Shown here: piece by piece, positions 9,033-17,791 of the stretch
Layout: every line of letters starts with the position of its first letter
Numbering within the stretch: position 1 is the stretch's first letter
NCBI GenBank assembly: GCA_902520385.1
Contig: CABYOB010000004.1
Span: 1-53,660 of the forward strand
DNA from: an uncultured Bacteroidota bacterium
Lineage (GTDB): Bacteria; Bacteroidota; Bacteroidia; Flavobacteriales; TMED113
Reading direction: 5' to 3'
DNA: 53,660 nucleotides
The notes under the pieces: generated by a model
What the model was told of the DNA's origin: nothing
Databases searched by the model: none
What the model saw: only the letters and a program-made list of their open reading frames with translations
Translations under genes and position numbers: made by a program

Positions 9033-9359
9033 ATGAAAACTCTACACAAAACCACGGTACTATTTTTATTAGCATTTTTATTTTCAACGTTTTCTAATTC
9101 ACAAGTTGTTATTGGAAAAAAATTAGATACACCTGAGAATCAAATTTATAGTAACTCTAATAGAGCGCAAGTTTGGATGAGTGGCGAGTGGGTTGTTTCT
9201 AATCAAAAATATGTTTGGCAAGAAGGATCTTGGGTAGATAAAAAGCCTGGTTATATATTTTTACCTGGTTATTGGAAAAAAGTTAAAGGTGGATGGACTT
9301 GGGTTTCAGGTTCCTGGAAAGCTATTAGTATGGAACAGTGGAATAATATTTACGCATAA
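9033..9359 (+). CDS. WxxGxW (YXWGXW) repeat exported protein
   Basis: With the ATG at 9033 the protein is 108 residues: a clean signal peptide (MKTLHKTT... ending SNSQ), then four Trp-rich units VWMSGEW, VWQEGSW, IFLPGYW and TWVSGSW. This is the YXWGXW/BcpO-related repeat pattern of small envelope proteins of unknown function. The track start at 9000 adds 11 polar residues before the signal peptide and falls almost on the predicted transcription start of the sigma-54-like promoter, so I prefer 9033. Control by RpoN would suggest a stress, envelope or nutrient response. The downstream metalloprotease is 24 bases away and may share the transcript. Confidence 0.8.
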   Translation: MKTLHKTTVLFLLAFLFSTFSNSQVVIGKKLDTPENQIYSNSNRAQVWMSGEWVVSNQKYVWQEGSWVDKKPGYIFLPGYWKKVKGGWTWVSGSWKAISMEQWNNIYA

Positions 9360-9383
9360 AACATTAATATAAAAAGCATCGCT

Positions 9384-11276
9384 ATGAAAACAATACAAAA
9401 TTTTTTAATCGCTTTAATACTTATCAACTCTAATTTATCTGCCCAAATTCCGGGTGAAATAAAAGAAGATTATAAGGGTTCTTTTGTTGAGTTTAACATG
9501 GATAATAACTCAAACGATTCAAATAATTGGAACAACTTGTTTAATGAAAAAGAAGAAATTAAAGATAAAACGATACCAATAATGATTTCATCTGATTTTA
9601 TAAATAAGGTGTTGGAAGACAAACAGGAATCTATAAATGTTACTATTCCTTTTTATGACAATAATGAAATTGATATAAAATTAATAAAAAGAGATTTTGA
9701 TTTTAGCACTTTTCAATTAGTTGTTAGAACAGAAAATGGTGATATAGAGAGGCAGTATAATCCAGGCTTTATAGCTTATGAAATTGAACATGGAGAGTTT
9801 GGCGGAATAATGATATTTTCTAAATCGGGAATTAACTCAGTATTTCATAATTCACAAGAAACTTATGAGTTGGCAAAGCTTGATGGTAAAAAATCATCAA
9901 AATTTAAAGAAGATTTATATATTTTGAGTAACATAAGTAATAATCCAAAAAATAATCAATTCACATGTGGAGTAGATCATTTAGATCATGTTGATATGGG
10001 GCATATTCATACTTCACATAATGAAAACAGATTAGGATCATCACTTAGTTGCATGAATATTGCAATTGAGATTGATTATTTTACTAGTCAAGGCTTTGAA
10101 TCTATTAATGAGTCTGTAGATTGGGCGTTATCAATTTTAGCTGGTGTAAGTTTAATATATGAACAGGAACTAAATATTAAACTAAGTTCTAATTATGCAT
10201 ATGTTTGGGACATAGAAGATCCTTATAACGATTATGTAGATCAGTCATCTGAAATGTTATATGCTATAAAAGATAAGTGGAATAATGATGAAAATTTGAG
10301 TAATATTGAAAGACACATAGTTCATTTATTTACTAAAAGACAAGATACTGGCACTGGGGGTATTGCTTTTGTAAATGGCGCAGGTAGTGAAAGCTATGGC
10401 TTTGGTTACAGTAGCAATTTAACATCTGACATGGAATATGCAGAAATACCTTCACCATTTTTTCATTGGAACTTATTATGTGCAGCTCACGAACTAGGTC
10501 ATAATTTAGGGTCTATGCATACTCAGTGGTGTGGTTGGCCAGGTGGGCCAATCAATAATTGTGTTGATTTAGAAGAGTCTATTCCAGGTCAGTGTGATGC
10601 TTATATTAATAACCCTACTGCGCAAATAGGAACAATAATGAGTTATTGTCATACTTGGAATCAAAATCAAGGTGGGGGCATTGTTATGAAATTTGACCCA
10701 CTTGTTCAAGAAGTTATATTAGCTAAAGTGAACACCTTAAGTTTGCCTATTTGTGAAGAAGTTCCCGATGATATTATATATGGTTGTATGGATGATTTGG
10801 CTTGTAACTTTAACGATTTGGCAACGCAAGAAGATGGAGGGTGTCTATATTCAGATTTATATTATGATTGTAGTGGAAATTGTATTTTAGATCAAGATGA
10901 AGATGGAGTTTGTGATGAATTAGATAATTGTCCAGAAGATTCTAATCCAACTCAAGCAGATATAAATGAAAATGGGGTTGGAGATAGATGTGAAGGTTTG
11001 TTGCCTCTAGAAGAAATGAATAATTTAGATGTTTTGATGGCTTATCCAAATCCAACAACAGGGATTGTTAATATTTCTTATAATACTGATCAAGCTAAAG
11101 ATATTTCAGTAGAAGTTTATAATGTTTTGGGTGATAAGATCGCCTGTGGTTATCCAGATATTTTTGGAAAAGAAGTAACAATGGCTTTAGATTTATCCCA
11201 ACAATCAAAGGGATTTTATTCTGTAATAGTAAAAACAAGCGATAATATTTCTTCCAAAGGCATAATCCTCAAGTAA
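9384..11276 (+). CDS. T9SS-secreted reprolysin-like (M12B-type) metalloprotease
   Basis: The 630-residue protein has a signal peptide (cleavage near NLSA-Q). A propeptide-like region covers about 22-215. The zincin catalytic domain carries HExxHxxGxxH at 369-379 (HELGHNLGSMH) and a Met-turn IMSYC around Met419, both intact. A Cys-rich stretch follows, then a thrombospondin type-3-like calcium motif (DQDEDGVCDELDNCPED) near 500-520. The T9SS sorting domain runs from AYPNPTTG to KGIILK. It is a secreted endopeptidase, probably for extracellular protein degradation. A perfect terminator hairpin follows. The substrate is unknown. Confidence 0.9.
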   Translation: MKTIQNFLIALILINSNLSAQIPGEIKEDYKGSFVEFNMDNNSNDSNNWNNLFNEKEEIKDKTIPIMISSDFINKVLEDKQESINVTIPFYDNNEIDIKLIKRDFDFSTFQLVVRTENGDIERQYNPGFIAYEIEHGEFGGIMIFSKSGINSVFHNSQETYELAKLDGKKSSKFKEDLYILSNISNNPKNNQFTCGVDHLDHVDMGHIHTSHNENRLGSSLSCMNIAIEIDYFTSQGFESINESVDWALSILAGVSLIYEQELNIKLSSNYAYVWDIEDPYNDYVDQSSEMLYAIKDKWNNDENLSNIERHIVHLFTKRQDTGTGGIAFVNGAGSESYGFGYSSNLTSDMEYAEIPSPFFHWNLLCAAHELGHNLGSMHTQWCGWPGGPINNCVDLEESIPGQCDAYINNPTAQIGTIMSYCHTWNQNQGGGIVMKFDPLVQEVILAKVNTLSLPICEEVPDDIIYGCMDDLACNFNDLATQEDGGCLYSDLYYDCSGNCILDQDEDGVCDELDNCPEDSNPTQADINENGVGDRCEGLLPLEEMNNLDVLMAYPNPTTGIVNISYNTDQAKDISVEVYNVLGDKIACGYPDIFGKEVTMALDLSQQSKGFYSVIVKTSDNISSKGIILK

Positions 11277-11290
11277 TTCTTTTTTATCTC

Positions 11291-11322
11291 AGAAAAGGCC
11301 TCCTTGCGAGGCCTTTTCTTTT
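11291..11322 (+). terminator. Rho-independent terminator
   Basis: A 12-bp perfect stem (AGAAAAGGCCTC / GAGGCCTTTTCT) with a 5-nt loop and following Ts sits 14 bases after the metalloprotease stop. Confidence 0.9.
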
Positions 11323-11377
11323 GGTAAAAAGAATAAATGTTTTATTTTAGTTTTTATAAATTATAAATTATAAAAAT

Positions 11378-12007
11378 ATGGGACTAGTAGGCACTAAAGC
11401 ACCAAAATTTTCAACAAATGCTGTTGTAAATGGTGGAGACACCGTAAGTGATTTTTCATTAGATCAATTTATTGACAAGAAATATGTTATTTTATTCTTC
11501 TACCCTAAAGACTTCACTTTTGTTTGTCCATCAGAATTACATGCATTTCAGGAAAAATTAGATGAGTTTAAAAAGAGAAATTGTGAAATTGTAGCTTGTT
11601 CTACTGACACTGCAGAGACTCATTGGGGTTGGTTACAATTACCTAAAGATAAAGGGGGCATTCAAGGAATAACATATCCATTAGTTGCTGATACCAGTAA
11701 AACTATTTCTGATGCGTATGATGTATTAAATGGAGAATATGATTATGATGATGAGGGTTGTCTAATTGCTACGAATTCAATGATAGCTTATCGTGGATTA
11801 TTTTTAATTGACAAAAAGGGAATTATTCAACACCAGTTAGTAAATAATTTGCCGCTTGGAAGAAATGTTGATGAGGCTATTAGAATTTTAGATGCCCTAA
11901 TATTTCATGAGGAAAATGGAGAAGTTTGTCCAGCTAATTGGGAACCAGGAAAAGAAGGCATGAAGGAAAGTCATGATGGTGTAGCTGATTATTTAGCTAG
12001 ACACTAA
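11378..12007 (+). CDS. 2-Cys peroxiredoxin (AhpC/Prx1 type)
   Basis: The 209-residue thiol peroxidase reduces hydrogen peroxide and alkyl hydroperoxides. The peroxidatic Cys50 lies in DFTFVCPSE and the resolving Cys184 in GEVCPANW, both intact. The C-terminal extension (GVADYLARH) is typical of flavobacterial AhpC-like proteins. No ahpF is nearby, so the reductant is probably thioredoxin or another partner. The A/T-rich leader has no Shine-Dalgarno sequence. The stop overlaps the convergent trpS stop by 4 bp. Confidence 0.92.
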   Translation: MGLVGTKAPKFSTNAVVNGGDTVSDFSLDQFIDKKYVILFFYPKDFTFVCPSELHAFQEKLDEFKKRNCEIVACSTDTAETHWGWLQLPKDKGGIQGITYPLVADTSKTISDAYDVLNGEYDYDDEGCLIATNSMIAYRGLFLIDKKGIIQHQLVNNLPLGRNVDEAIRILDALIFHEENGEVCPANWEPGKEGMKESHDGVADYLARH

Positions 12008-12972
12008 ATTCCTAATTTATTTTTAACTCTTTGAAGGACAGAGGAAGCTATTTTTTTAGCTTTTTCTGATCCTTCTTTTAGTTTTAGTTCAATTTCCTCA
12101 GTGTTTTCCATTAATTCAGAATAAATTTTTCTTTCAGCTGAAAACTTTTTTAGAATTAATTCTAATAATGCATTTTTTGCATGTCCGTAACCAAATCCAC
12201 CATTTAAATAGTTTTTTTTCATATTTTCTATTTCATCATCGCTGGCAATTAATTTATAAATATTAAAAATATTGCAAGTATCAGGTTCTTTTGGCTCTTC
12301 AAGACCTAATGAGTCAGTAACAATTTTCAGTATTTGTTTTTTTAGACTTTTTTCATCAGCAAATATATTTATAGTGTTGTCGTATGATTTACTCATTTTT
12401 CTACCGTCAACACCAGGAACAATCATAAAATTTTCAGTTACTTGAGATTCTGGTAAAATAAGTGTTTCACCCATTAAATGATTAAACGTTCCGGCAATAT
12501 CTCTGGTCATTTCTAAATGTTGAAGTTGGTCTTTTCCAACAGGAACCTTATTAGCATCATATAGTAAAATATCAGCAGCCATTAATACAGGATAGGTGAA
12601 TAGACCTGAATTAACATCTGATAAATTTTCAGATTTATCTTTAAATGAATGCGCATTAGCTAACATAGGATAAGGAGTGAAACAATTTAAAATCCACATT
12701 AATTCAGTGACTTCAGAAATATCGGATTGTCTATAAAAAATATTTTTTTTAGTATCAAAACCAAATGCTAGCCACGCGGCTGCAGTAGCATAAGTATTAT
12801 GTTTTATTTTTTCGGCATTTTTTATAGTTGTCAAAGAATGAAGGTCTGCAATAAAAAAAAGAGATTCATTTTTATTAGATTTCGACATTTCTATAGCGGG
12901 CAGAATAGCCCCTAAAATGTTACCGAGATGAGGAATTCCAGAACTTTGGATACCTGTTAATATTCGCGCCAT
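12004..12972 (-). CDS. trpS: Tryptophanyl-tRNA synthetase
   Basis: The 322-residue class I aminoacyl-tRNA synthetase charges tRNA-Trp. The HIGH-type motif is PHLGN (residues 14-18) and the KMSKS loop is intact at 192-196. The TrpRS-typical FIADLHSLT and VPVGKDQLQHLEMTRD segments are present. Length is normal for a compact bacterial TrpRS. It is a single gene, convergent with the peroxiredoxin and divergent from gatC. Confidence 0.96.
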   Translation of the reverse strand: MARILTGIQSSGIPHLGNILGAILPAIEMSKSNKNESLFFIADLHSLTTIKNAEKIKHNTYATAAAWLAFGFDTKKNIFYRQSDISEVTELMWILNCFTPYPMLANAHSFKDKSENLSDVNSGLFTYPVLMAADILLYDANKVPVGKDQLQHLEMTRDIAGTFNHLMGETLILPESQVTENFMIVPGVDGRKMSKSYDNTINIFADEKSLKKQILKIVTDSLGLEEPKEPDTCNIFNIYKLIASDDEIENMKKNYLNGGFGYGHAKNALLELILKKFSAERKIYSELMENTEEIELKLKEGSEKAKKIASSVLQRVKNKLGI

Positions 12973-13062
12973 TGATTTCTTTTAATTAAATATAGAAAAA
13001 TGTTGTCACAAATAAACTTTATAATTTTATGAATTCATCAATAAAGTTTTTAATATTATAAA

Positions 13063-13359
13063 ATGAAAATTGATAAATCCACCGTAGAGCGTTTAGCAAA
13101 GTTGTCAAAGTTAGAATTTTCAGATGAAGAAAAATCTGAAATGGTTGAGGACTTTAAGAAAATGGTGGGTTTTGTTGATACATTAAAGGAAGTTGATACT
13201 GAAGGCGTGAAGCCACTTATATATGTTAATGAAGATATAACAAATATATTAAGAGAAGATGAAATTGGTGGAATGTTAAGTAGCGAAGATGCACTTAAAA
13301 ACGCACCAGATAAAGATTCAAGTTATATTAAAGTGCCAAAAGTAGTAAAGAAAAATTAA
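13063..13359 (+). CDS. gatC: Asp/Glu-tRNA amidotransferase subunit C
   Basis: GatC is the small scaffold subunit of GatCAB, which amidates Glu-tRNA(Gln) and/or Asp-tRNA(Asn). The 98-residue length and the opening IDKSTVERLAKLSKLEFSDEE are diagnostic, as is the VKPLIYV...LREDE stretch. gatA and gatB are not in this window. The 3' end overlaps the convergent bacilliredoxin gene by 4 bp. The presence of gatC suggests at least one of GlnRS or AsnRS is absent or supplemented, which cannot be judged here. Confidence 0.92.
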   Translation: MKIDKSTVERLAKLSKLEFSDEEKSEMVEDFKKMVGFVDTLKEVDTEGVKPLIYVNEDITNILREDEIGGMLSSEDALKNAPDKDSSYIKVPKVVKKN

Positions 13360-13769
13360 CAAAACTCATTATAGGCAGCCGACAGATTTTCTGCGATAGT
13401 TTCTTTTAAATTACCCTCAATATTATGTCTTTCAACAAAGTGAACTAACTCACCATCTTTGAATAAAGCAATGGATGGAGAAGAAGGAGGATAGGGTAAC
13501 ATGTATGCACGAGCCCTTTCCGTTGCTTCTTTATCTTGACCAGCAAAAACAGTAGTTAAAAAGTCAGGTTTTTTTTCGTTTTCCAATGATAACAAAGCCC
13601 CAGGTCTACATGAACCGGCGGCGCAGCCACATATAGAGTTAACTAAAACTAATACTGTACCTTCCTTTTTATTTAACATTTCGTCAACTTGCTCAACGGT
13701 TCTTAATTCTTTAAATCCTGCTGAGGTTAATTCTTCTCTCATTGGTGTACATACTTCTTCTGGATACAT
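13356..13769 (-). CDS. Bacilliredoxin (BrxA/BrxB, YphP/YqiW family)
   Basis: The 137-residue protein carries the family's CGC active site in NSICGCAAGSCRPG (near 44-57). It also has the surrounding TVFAGQDKEAT and PPSSPSIALFKDGELVHFVER segments. Bacilliredoxins remove bacillithiol or other low-molecular thiols from oxidised cytosolic proteins. In Bacteroidota this family is common. It starts 2 bases after the tadA stop, so the two are co-transcribed. Confidence 0.9.
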   Translation of the reverse strand: MYPEEVCTPMREELTSAGFKELRTVEQVDEMLNKKEGTVLVLVNSICGCAAGSCRPGALLSLENEKKPDFLTTVFAGQDKEATERARAYMLPYPPSSPSIALFKDGELVHFVERHNIEGNLKETIAENLSAAYNEFC

Positions 13770-13771
13770 AT

Positions 13772-14227
13772 TTATTTTTTTTTATCTAATTTACGTTTTT
13801 TTTCAAAAAAAGATGTCAATAAGTAAGCACATTCTCCCATTAAAACACCCCCTTTGATTTTTGTTTTAGGGTGCATGATATTTTTATCAATTAAAAAAGC
13901 ACCCTCTTTTTCATCCCTAGCACCATATACAACTTTTCCAATCTTAGCCCAAAACAAAGCGCCAGCACACATTACACATGGCTCTAAAGTAACATACATA
14001 GTACACTCATTTAAATATTTAGATTGAAGGTAATTACAAGCTGATGTGATTGTAGTCATCTCAGCATGAGCTGTAGGGTCTTTTAATCTTTCACACATAT
14101 TATATCCCCTAGCAATAATAGTATCATTATGAACAATAATTGCACCAACAGGGACCTCATCTTCTTGAAATCCTTTTTTAGCCTCTTTCAAAGCTTCTCT
14201 CATATAAAACACATCCATATCTATCAT
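13772..14227 (-). CDS. tadA: tRNA adenosine deaminase / nucleoside deaminase
   Basis: The 151-residue zinc-dependent deaminase has HAE at 54-56 (AHAEMTTI) and PCVMCAGA with Cys84 and Cys87, plus the VPVGAIIV strand. It is TadA-like, which converts A34 to inosine in tRNA-Arg(ACG). A guanine deaminase-type paralogue cannot be fully excluded, but length and motifs favour TadA. The start may be the first Met or the fourth residue (MDVFYMREAL). It is the first gene of a two-gene unit with the bacilliredoxin and is divergent from aspS. Confidence 0.9.
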   Translation of the reverse strand: MIDMDVFYMREALKEAKKGFQEDEVPVGAIIVHNDTIIARGYNMCERLKDPTAHAEMTTITSACNYLQSKYLNECTMYVTLEPCVMCAGALFWAKIGKVVYGARDEKEGAFLIDKNIMHPKTKIKGGVLMGECAYLLTSFFEKKRKLDKKK

Positions 14228-14305
14228 AATTATAAATTTATGTAAAATAGGAACAAGACCTAATTTATTATCTCATTTTTGTACTTTTACAGCAAATAAT
14301 ATTTT

Positions 14306-16048
14306 ATGTATAGAACAGTAAATAACGGTGAGTTAAGCAAAAAAAACATTGGACAACAAGTTACAATGTGTGGTTGGGTTCAAAAATCTAGGGATTTAGG
14401 AGGAATGACATTTGTTGATTTGAGAGATAGATATGGAATAACTCAACTTGTTTTTAATATGGAAACAAATTCAGAATTATGCGAAAAAGCAAGGAGTTTA
14501 GGAAGAGAGTTTGTAATACAAATTGTGGGCAAAGTAATTGAACGTGCTTCAATTAATAAAGAAATGAAAACGGGAGAAATTGAAGTCGCTGTAGATCAAA
14601 TCATTATTCTAAATAAATCTAAAATACCACCATTTACTATTGAAGATCAAACGGATGGTGGTGACGATCTAAGAATGAAGTATAGATATTTAGATCTTCG
14701 TAGAGAACCTGTTAAGAACAATCTAATCCTTAGATCAGAGGTTGCATTTCATACTAGGACATATTTAAAAAATCAAGGTTTTTTAGAAATTGAAACACCA
14801 GTGCTAATTAAATCAACTCCAGAAGGGGCTAGAGATTTTGTTGTTCCATCTAGATTAAATCAAGGAGAGTTTTACGCACTCCCTCAATCTCCACAAACCT
14901 TTAAACAATTGTTAATGGTTTCTGGCTATGATAAATATTATCAAATTGTAAAGTGTTTTAGAGATGAAGATTTTAGAGCTGATCGTCAGCCTGAATTTAC
15001 ACAAATAGACTGTGAGATGGCATTTGTAGAAACAGAGGATATTTTAAAGACATTTGAGGGTTTGATGAAAAATATTTTGTTTGAAACAAAAGGAATTAAA
15101 ATTGATGAAGTGCCTAGGATGACTTACGCTGATGCCATTAGAGACTATGGAACTGATAAGCCCGACTTAAGGTTTGAGATGAAAATAATGAATTTAGAAT
15201 CAGTTTGTAAGGGTTCAGGATTCAACGTTTTTGATAGTGCTGAAACGGTACTTGGAGTTGTTGTTCCAGGAGGCGCAGAGTTTACCAGAAAGCAAATAGA
15301 TAGTTTAACAGACTGGGTTAAGAGACCACAAATTGGGGCAACTGGAATGATTTACTGCAAGTTTAATGAGGGTGGTGAAAACAAATCATCAGTGGATAAA
15401 TTTTTTGACGTAAGTGCATTAAAGTCATGGAAAGAAATTAGTGGGGCAAGTGATGGAGATATGCTTTTAATTTTAGCAGGAAAAAAATCAGTTACTATAA
15501 ATGCTATTGGAAATTTAAGATTAGAAGTTGCTGAAAGATTAAGTCTTAGGGACCCTAATTTATATAAACCAGTTTGGGTAACAGATTTTCCTTTATTTGA
15601 ATTTGACGAGGAAACAAAAACATATCATGCAATGCATCACCCTTTCACTTCACCTAATATTGATGATATGAAGCTATTAGAAACAGACCCAAAAATGGTT
15701 CGAGCAAATGCGTATGACATGGCGTTAAATGGCACAGAAATAGGAGGAGGTTCAATTAGAATTCATAATAAAGAATTACAACAAAAAGTGTTTAATTTAC
15801 TCGGATTTAGTGATGAAGAGGCACATGAAAAATTTGGATTTCTTATGGAAGCTTTTGAATATGGTGCTCCCCCGCATGGTGGTATAGCATTTGGCCTTGA
15901 TCGAATTTGTGCGGTGATTGCAGGATCAGATAGTATTAGAGATTTTATTGCATTTCCAAAAAATAATTCAGGTAGAGATGTAATGTTAGACGCACCTTCT
16001 AAAATAGATAACGATCAACTTAATGAGTTAGGATTACAAACAAAATAA
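14306..16048 (+). CDS. aspS: Aspartyl-tRNA synthetase
   Basis: The 580-residue class IIb synthetase has an N-terminal OB-fold anticodon-binding domain ([21 protein letters not shown]). The catalytic core has motif 2-type [21 protein letters not shown] and motif 3-type GIAFGLDRI near the C-terminus. It also has the bacterial AspRS insertion domain (residues about 285-425). Length is that of standard bacterial AspRS. The next gene (DUF554) starts 8 bases later and is probably co-transcribed. Confidence 0.97.
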   Translation: MYRTVNNGELSKKNIGQQVTMCGWVQKSRDLGGMTFVDLRDRYGITQLVFNMETNSELCEKARSLGREFVIQIVGKVIERASINKEMKTGEIEVAVDQIIILNKSKIPPFTIEDQTDGGDDLRMKYRYLDLRREPVKNNLILRSEVAFHTRTYLKNQGFLEIETPVLIKSTPEGARDFVVPSRLNQGEFYALPQSPQTFKQLLMVSGYDKYYQIVKCFRDEDFRADRQPEFTQIDCEMAFVETEDILKTFEGLMKNILFETKGIKIDEVPRMTYADAIRDYGTDKPDLRFEMKIMNLESVCKGSGFNVFDSAETVLGVVVPGGAEFTRKQIDSLTDWVKRPQIGATGMIYCKFNEGGENKSSVDKFFDVSALKSWKEISGASDGDMLLILAGKKSVTINAIGNLRLEVAERLSLRDPNLYKPVWVTDFPLFEFDEETKTYHAMHHPFTSPNIDDMKLLETDPKMVRANAYDMALNGTEIGGGSIRIHNKELQQKVFNLLGFSDEEAHEKFGFLMEAFEYGAPPHGGIAFGLDRICAVIAGSDSIRDFIAFPKNNSGRDVMLDAPSKIDNDQLNELGLQTK

Positions 16049-16056
16049 ATTTTATT

Positions 16057-16752
16057 ATGATTCCATTTGGGACACTATTTAATGTTGCTACTGTATTAAT
16101 TGGAAGCACATTAGGTCTTATATTTAAAAAAATGATCAACCCTGAATTAAACAAAAAAGTTTTTTTTGTGATGGGTTTGTTTACATTGGTTTTAGGATTT
16201 AGTATGTCCATTAAAAGTTCAGATTTCATATTAATGTTCTTGTCTCTTGTTTTTGGAACAATGTATGGTGAGTATTGTAATTTAGATAAATTGATTACAA
16301 ATTTTACTGAAAAAATTAAAATCAAAATTAATGTAAAGGACACAAAATTTACTGATGGTATAGTTACTGCGTTTTTACTTTTTTGTATTGGGTCAATGAC
16401 CATTGTAGGAGCTATTGATGAGGGTTTGGGAAAAACACCAGACATATTATTTACTAAGTCGGTGATGGATGGAATTAGTTCAATAATTTTAGCATCAGCA
16501 TTTGGTGTTGGGGTTTTGTTTTCTATTTTCCCAATGCTAATTTTCCAAGGAGGAATAACCATTTTAGTTTTTTATTATAAAGATTTTTTACCAATAGAGT
16601 TGATAGATCATATAAGTGCAGTTGGAGGTGTGCTAATAATTGCAATTGGATTAAAAATATTAGGCTATAAAAAAATCAACCCAACCAATATGCTTCCCTC
16701 ACTTTTATTTTTAGTGTTGTTGTTTTTTTTAAAAAAAGAATTAGGTATTTAA
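16057..16752 (+). CDS. DUF554 family membrane protein
   Basis: The 231-residue protein has about seven hydrophobic segments. It opens with IPFGTLFNVATVLIGSTLGLIFKK, which is typical of DUF554 (YdfK-like) membrane proteins, and has the family's internal FCIGSMTIVGAIDEGL and SAVGGVLIIAIGLKILG stretches. The function of the family is not established; a transport role has been proposed. It is located 8 bases after aspS. A long minus-strand ORF over the same bases is a shadow. Confidence 0.88.
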   Translation: MIPFGTLFNVATVLIGSTLGLIFKKMINPELNKKVFFVMGLFTLVLGFSMSIKSSDFILMFLSLVFGTMYGEYCNLDKLITNFTEKIKIKINVKDTKFTDGIVTAFLLFCIGSMTIVGAIDEGLGKTPDILFTKSVMDGISSIILASAFGVGVLFSIFPMLIFQGGITILVFYYKDFLPIELIDHISAVGGVLIIAIGLKILGYKKINPTNMLPSLLFLVLLFFLKKELGI

Positions 16753-16769
16753 TTTATTTTTTAATTTTG
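16741..16769 (+). promoter_or_regulatory. Bacteroidota-type promoter candidate before the GC-rich element
   Basis: TAATTTTG at 16762-16769 fits the -7 consensus TAnnTTTG, with a weak TTA in -33 position 18 bases upstream. It points at the GC-rich stretch starting near 16795. Confidence 0.35.
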
Positions 16770-16796
16770 TAATAGCATCAAGAGTTACTTGAAAGT

Positions 16797-16870
16797 ATGC
16801 CAACCGACCCTAACCAGGGCGGCGGTGGAAAAAAGATGTGAGGTGATCATCCTAAAACAATATGGTAATC
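16797..16870 (+). other. GC-rich structured stretch with 14-codon ORF (small RNA or micropeptide candidate)
   Basis: In an otherwise A/T-rich gap, bases 16800-16832 are strikingly GC-rich. They can fold: CCA-CCG pairs with CGG-TGG around an inner CCCT-AACC-AGGG hairpin, and a second small hairpin, AGG-TGATCA-TCCT, follows. The same bases contain a complete ORF, 16797-16841, reading MPTDPNQGGGGKKM. A TAnnTTTG box lies 27 bases upstream of its ATG. I cannot tell whether this is a structured RNA, a micropeptide or chance. The rest of the 192-base gap shows nothing else. Confidence 0.35.
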
Positions 16871-16944
16871 AAATCACTATTTTTAATTGATGCAATAATG
16901 TTAAATGTTAAATTATTGTATTATGAAAAATATACGTAAAAAAA

Positions 16945-17265
16945 TCAGTCTTCATTTAGTAAGTTTTTTAAACCCAATCTTTTCAAAATTTTTTTTTCTT
17001 GTTTCCAAAAAAAATCAAATTGACCAAACAAAAAAGCAACTACTAAAAGAGTGAATTGATAGGCAATAAAAATAATTAAAATTCTAAGTGGGTAGTATAA
17101 ATACCAATTAAGTGAATCATTGTTTATTCCAAATAAGTTTAGTAGAGGTCTTGATATTAATAAAGAACTAAAACCGCTAATTGCAAAAACAATGTTTATT
17201 ATAAAAAACTGAAAATTGGAAGTAATCTCCCATTTAGACTTAAGCTTTTGAAACAACTTTAACAT
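16945..17265 (-). CDS. Small two-helix membrane protein (DUF6787-like)
   Basis: The 106-residue protein has two hydrophobic segments (about 19-42 and 60-82), a basic start KLKSKWEI and a conserved-looking FGQFDFFWKQEKKILKRL after the second helix. That pattern reminds me of the small flavobacterial membrane family DUF6787, an assignment made from memory of the family and not checked. Function unknown. It is divergent from the following small gene, with 27 bases between the starts. Confidence 0.6.
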   Translation of the reverse strand: MLKLFQKLKSKWEITSNFQFFIINIVFAISGFSSLLISRPLLNLFGINNDSLNWYLYYPLRILIIFIAYQFTLLVVAFLFGQFDFFWKQEKKILKRLGLKNLLNED

Positions 17266-17292
17266 ATAGTATAAATATAAAAATAAATAATT

Positions 17293-17649
17293 ATGAAATA
17301 TTCAAAAATTAAATCACCATTTATAAAAAAAAAATTAAAAAAAACTGTTTGGAAAAATCGAATTTATATTGATGATTTAATCCAATTACATAAATACATG
17401 ACTAAAGGAATTAATTCCTGGATTGCGGCAAGTCTTTTTTCTGAATTGAAATTTAAATATGAAGGCGAGTATTTAAAATTGATTGAAGAAGACACTAGGC
17501 TAAACCCAAATGAAAAAAGAATTATGATGTATCCAAAGCAAATACATGATTTAAAATTAAGAAAAAAGAAAATTATAAAATGGAAATTAGATGAATTTAA
17601 GCTTGAAATGTTATTAAAGAAAGATTGGATAAATTGTGGGGGGGGGTAA
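17293..17649 (+). CDS. Hypothetical basic protein ending in a poly-G tract
   Basis: The 118-residue protein is very Lys-rich (pI clearly basic) and largely helical, with no signal peptide or membrane segment. I do not recognise a family. Its last three codons are nine consecutive G bases (Gly-Gly-Gly) before TAA. Loss or gain of one G would change the C-terminus and read into the downstream A/T-rich gap. The 142 bases after it hold nothing I can identify. Confidence 0.55.
   Translation: MKYSKIKSPFIKKKLKKTVWKNRIYIDDLIQLHKYMTKGINSWIAASLFSELKFKYEGEYLKLIEEDTRLNPNEKRIMMYPKQIHDLKLRKKKIIKWKLDEFKLEMLLKKDWINCGGG
17638..17646 (+). repeat. G9 homopolymer at the end of a coding region
   Basis: Nine Gs in a row in a ~30% GC genome lie exactly at the 3' end of the hypothetical gene. 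Such tracts are prone to slippage, so this is either a phase-variable end or an assembly-sensitive spot. Confidence 0.8.
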
Positions 17650-17791
17650 AATCATAATACAATGAAGGGATATTTATTAATTTTGAAATACGGTTATAGT
17701 TTTCTTCATTATTTTAAATATAGTTGTTTAATAAAATAGCTATAAAATAAAATTTAGTATATTATTTAAGAAATCATATTTATGATAATTA

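Noticed and set aside
16020-16562. 180-aa minus-strand ORF opposite DUF554
   Set aside because: It is a shadow: no recognisable domain, overlaps the well-supported DUF554 gene and the aspS end.
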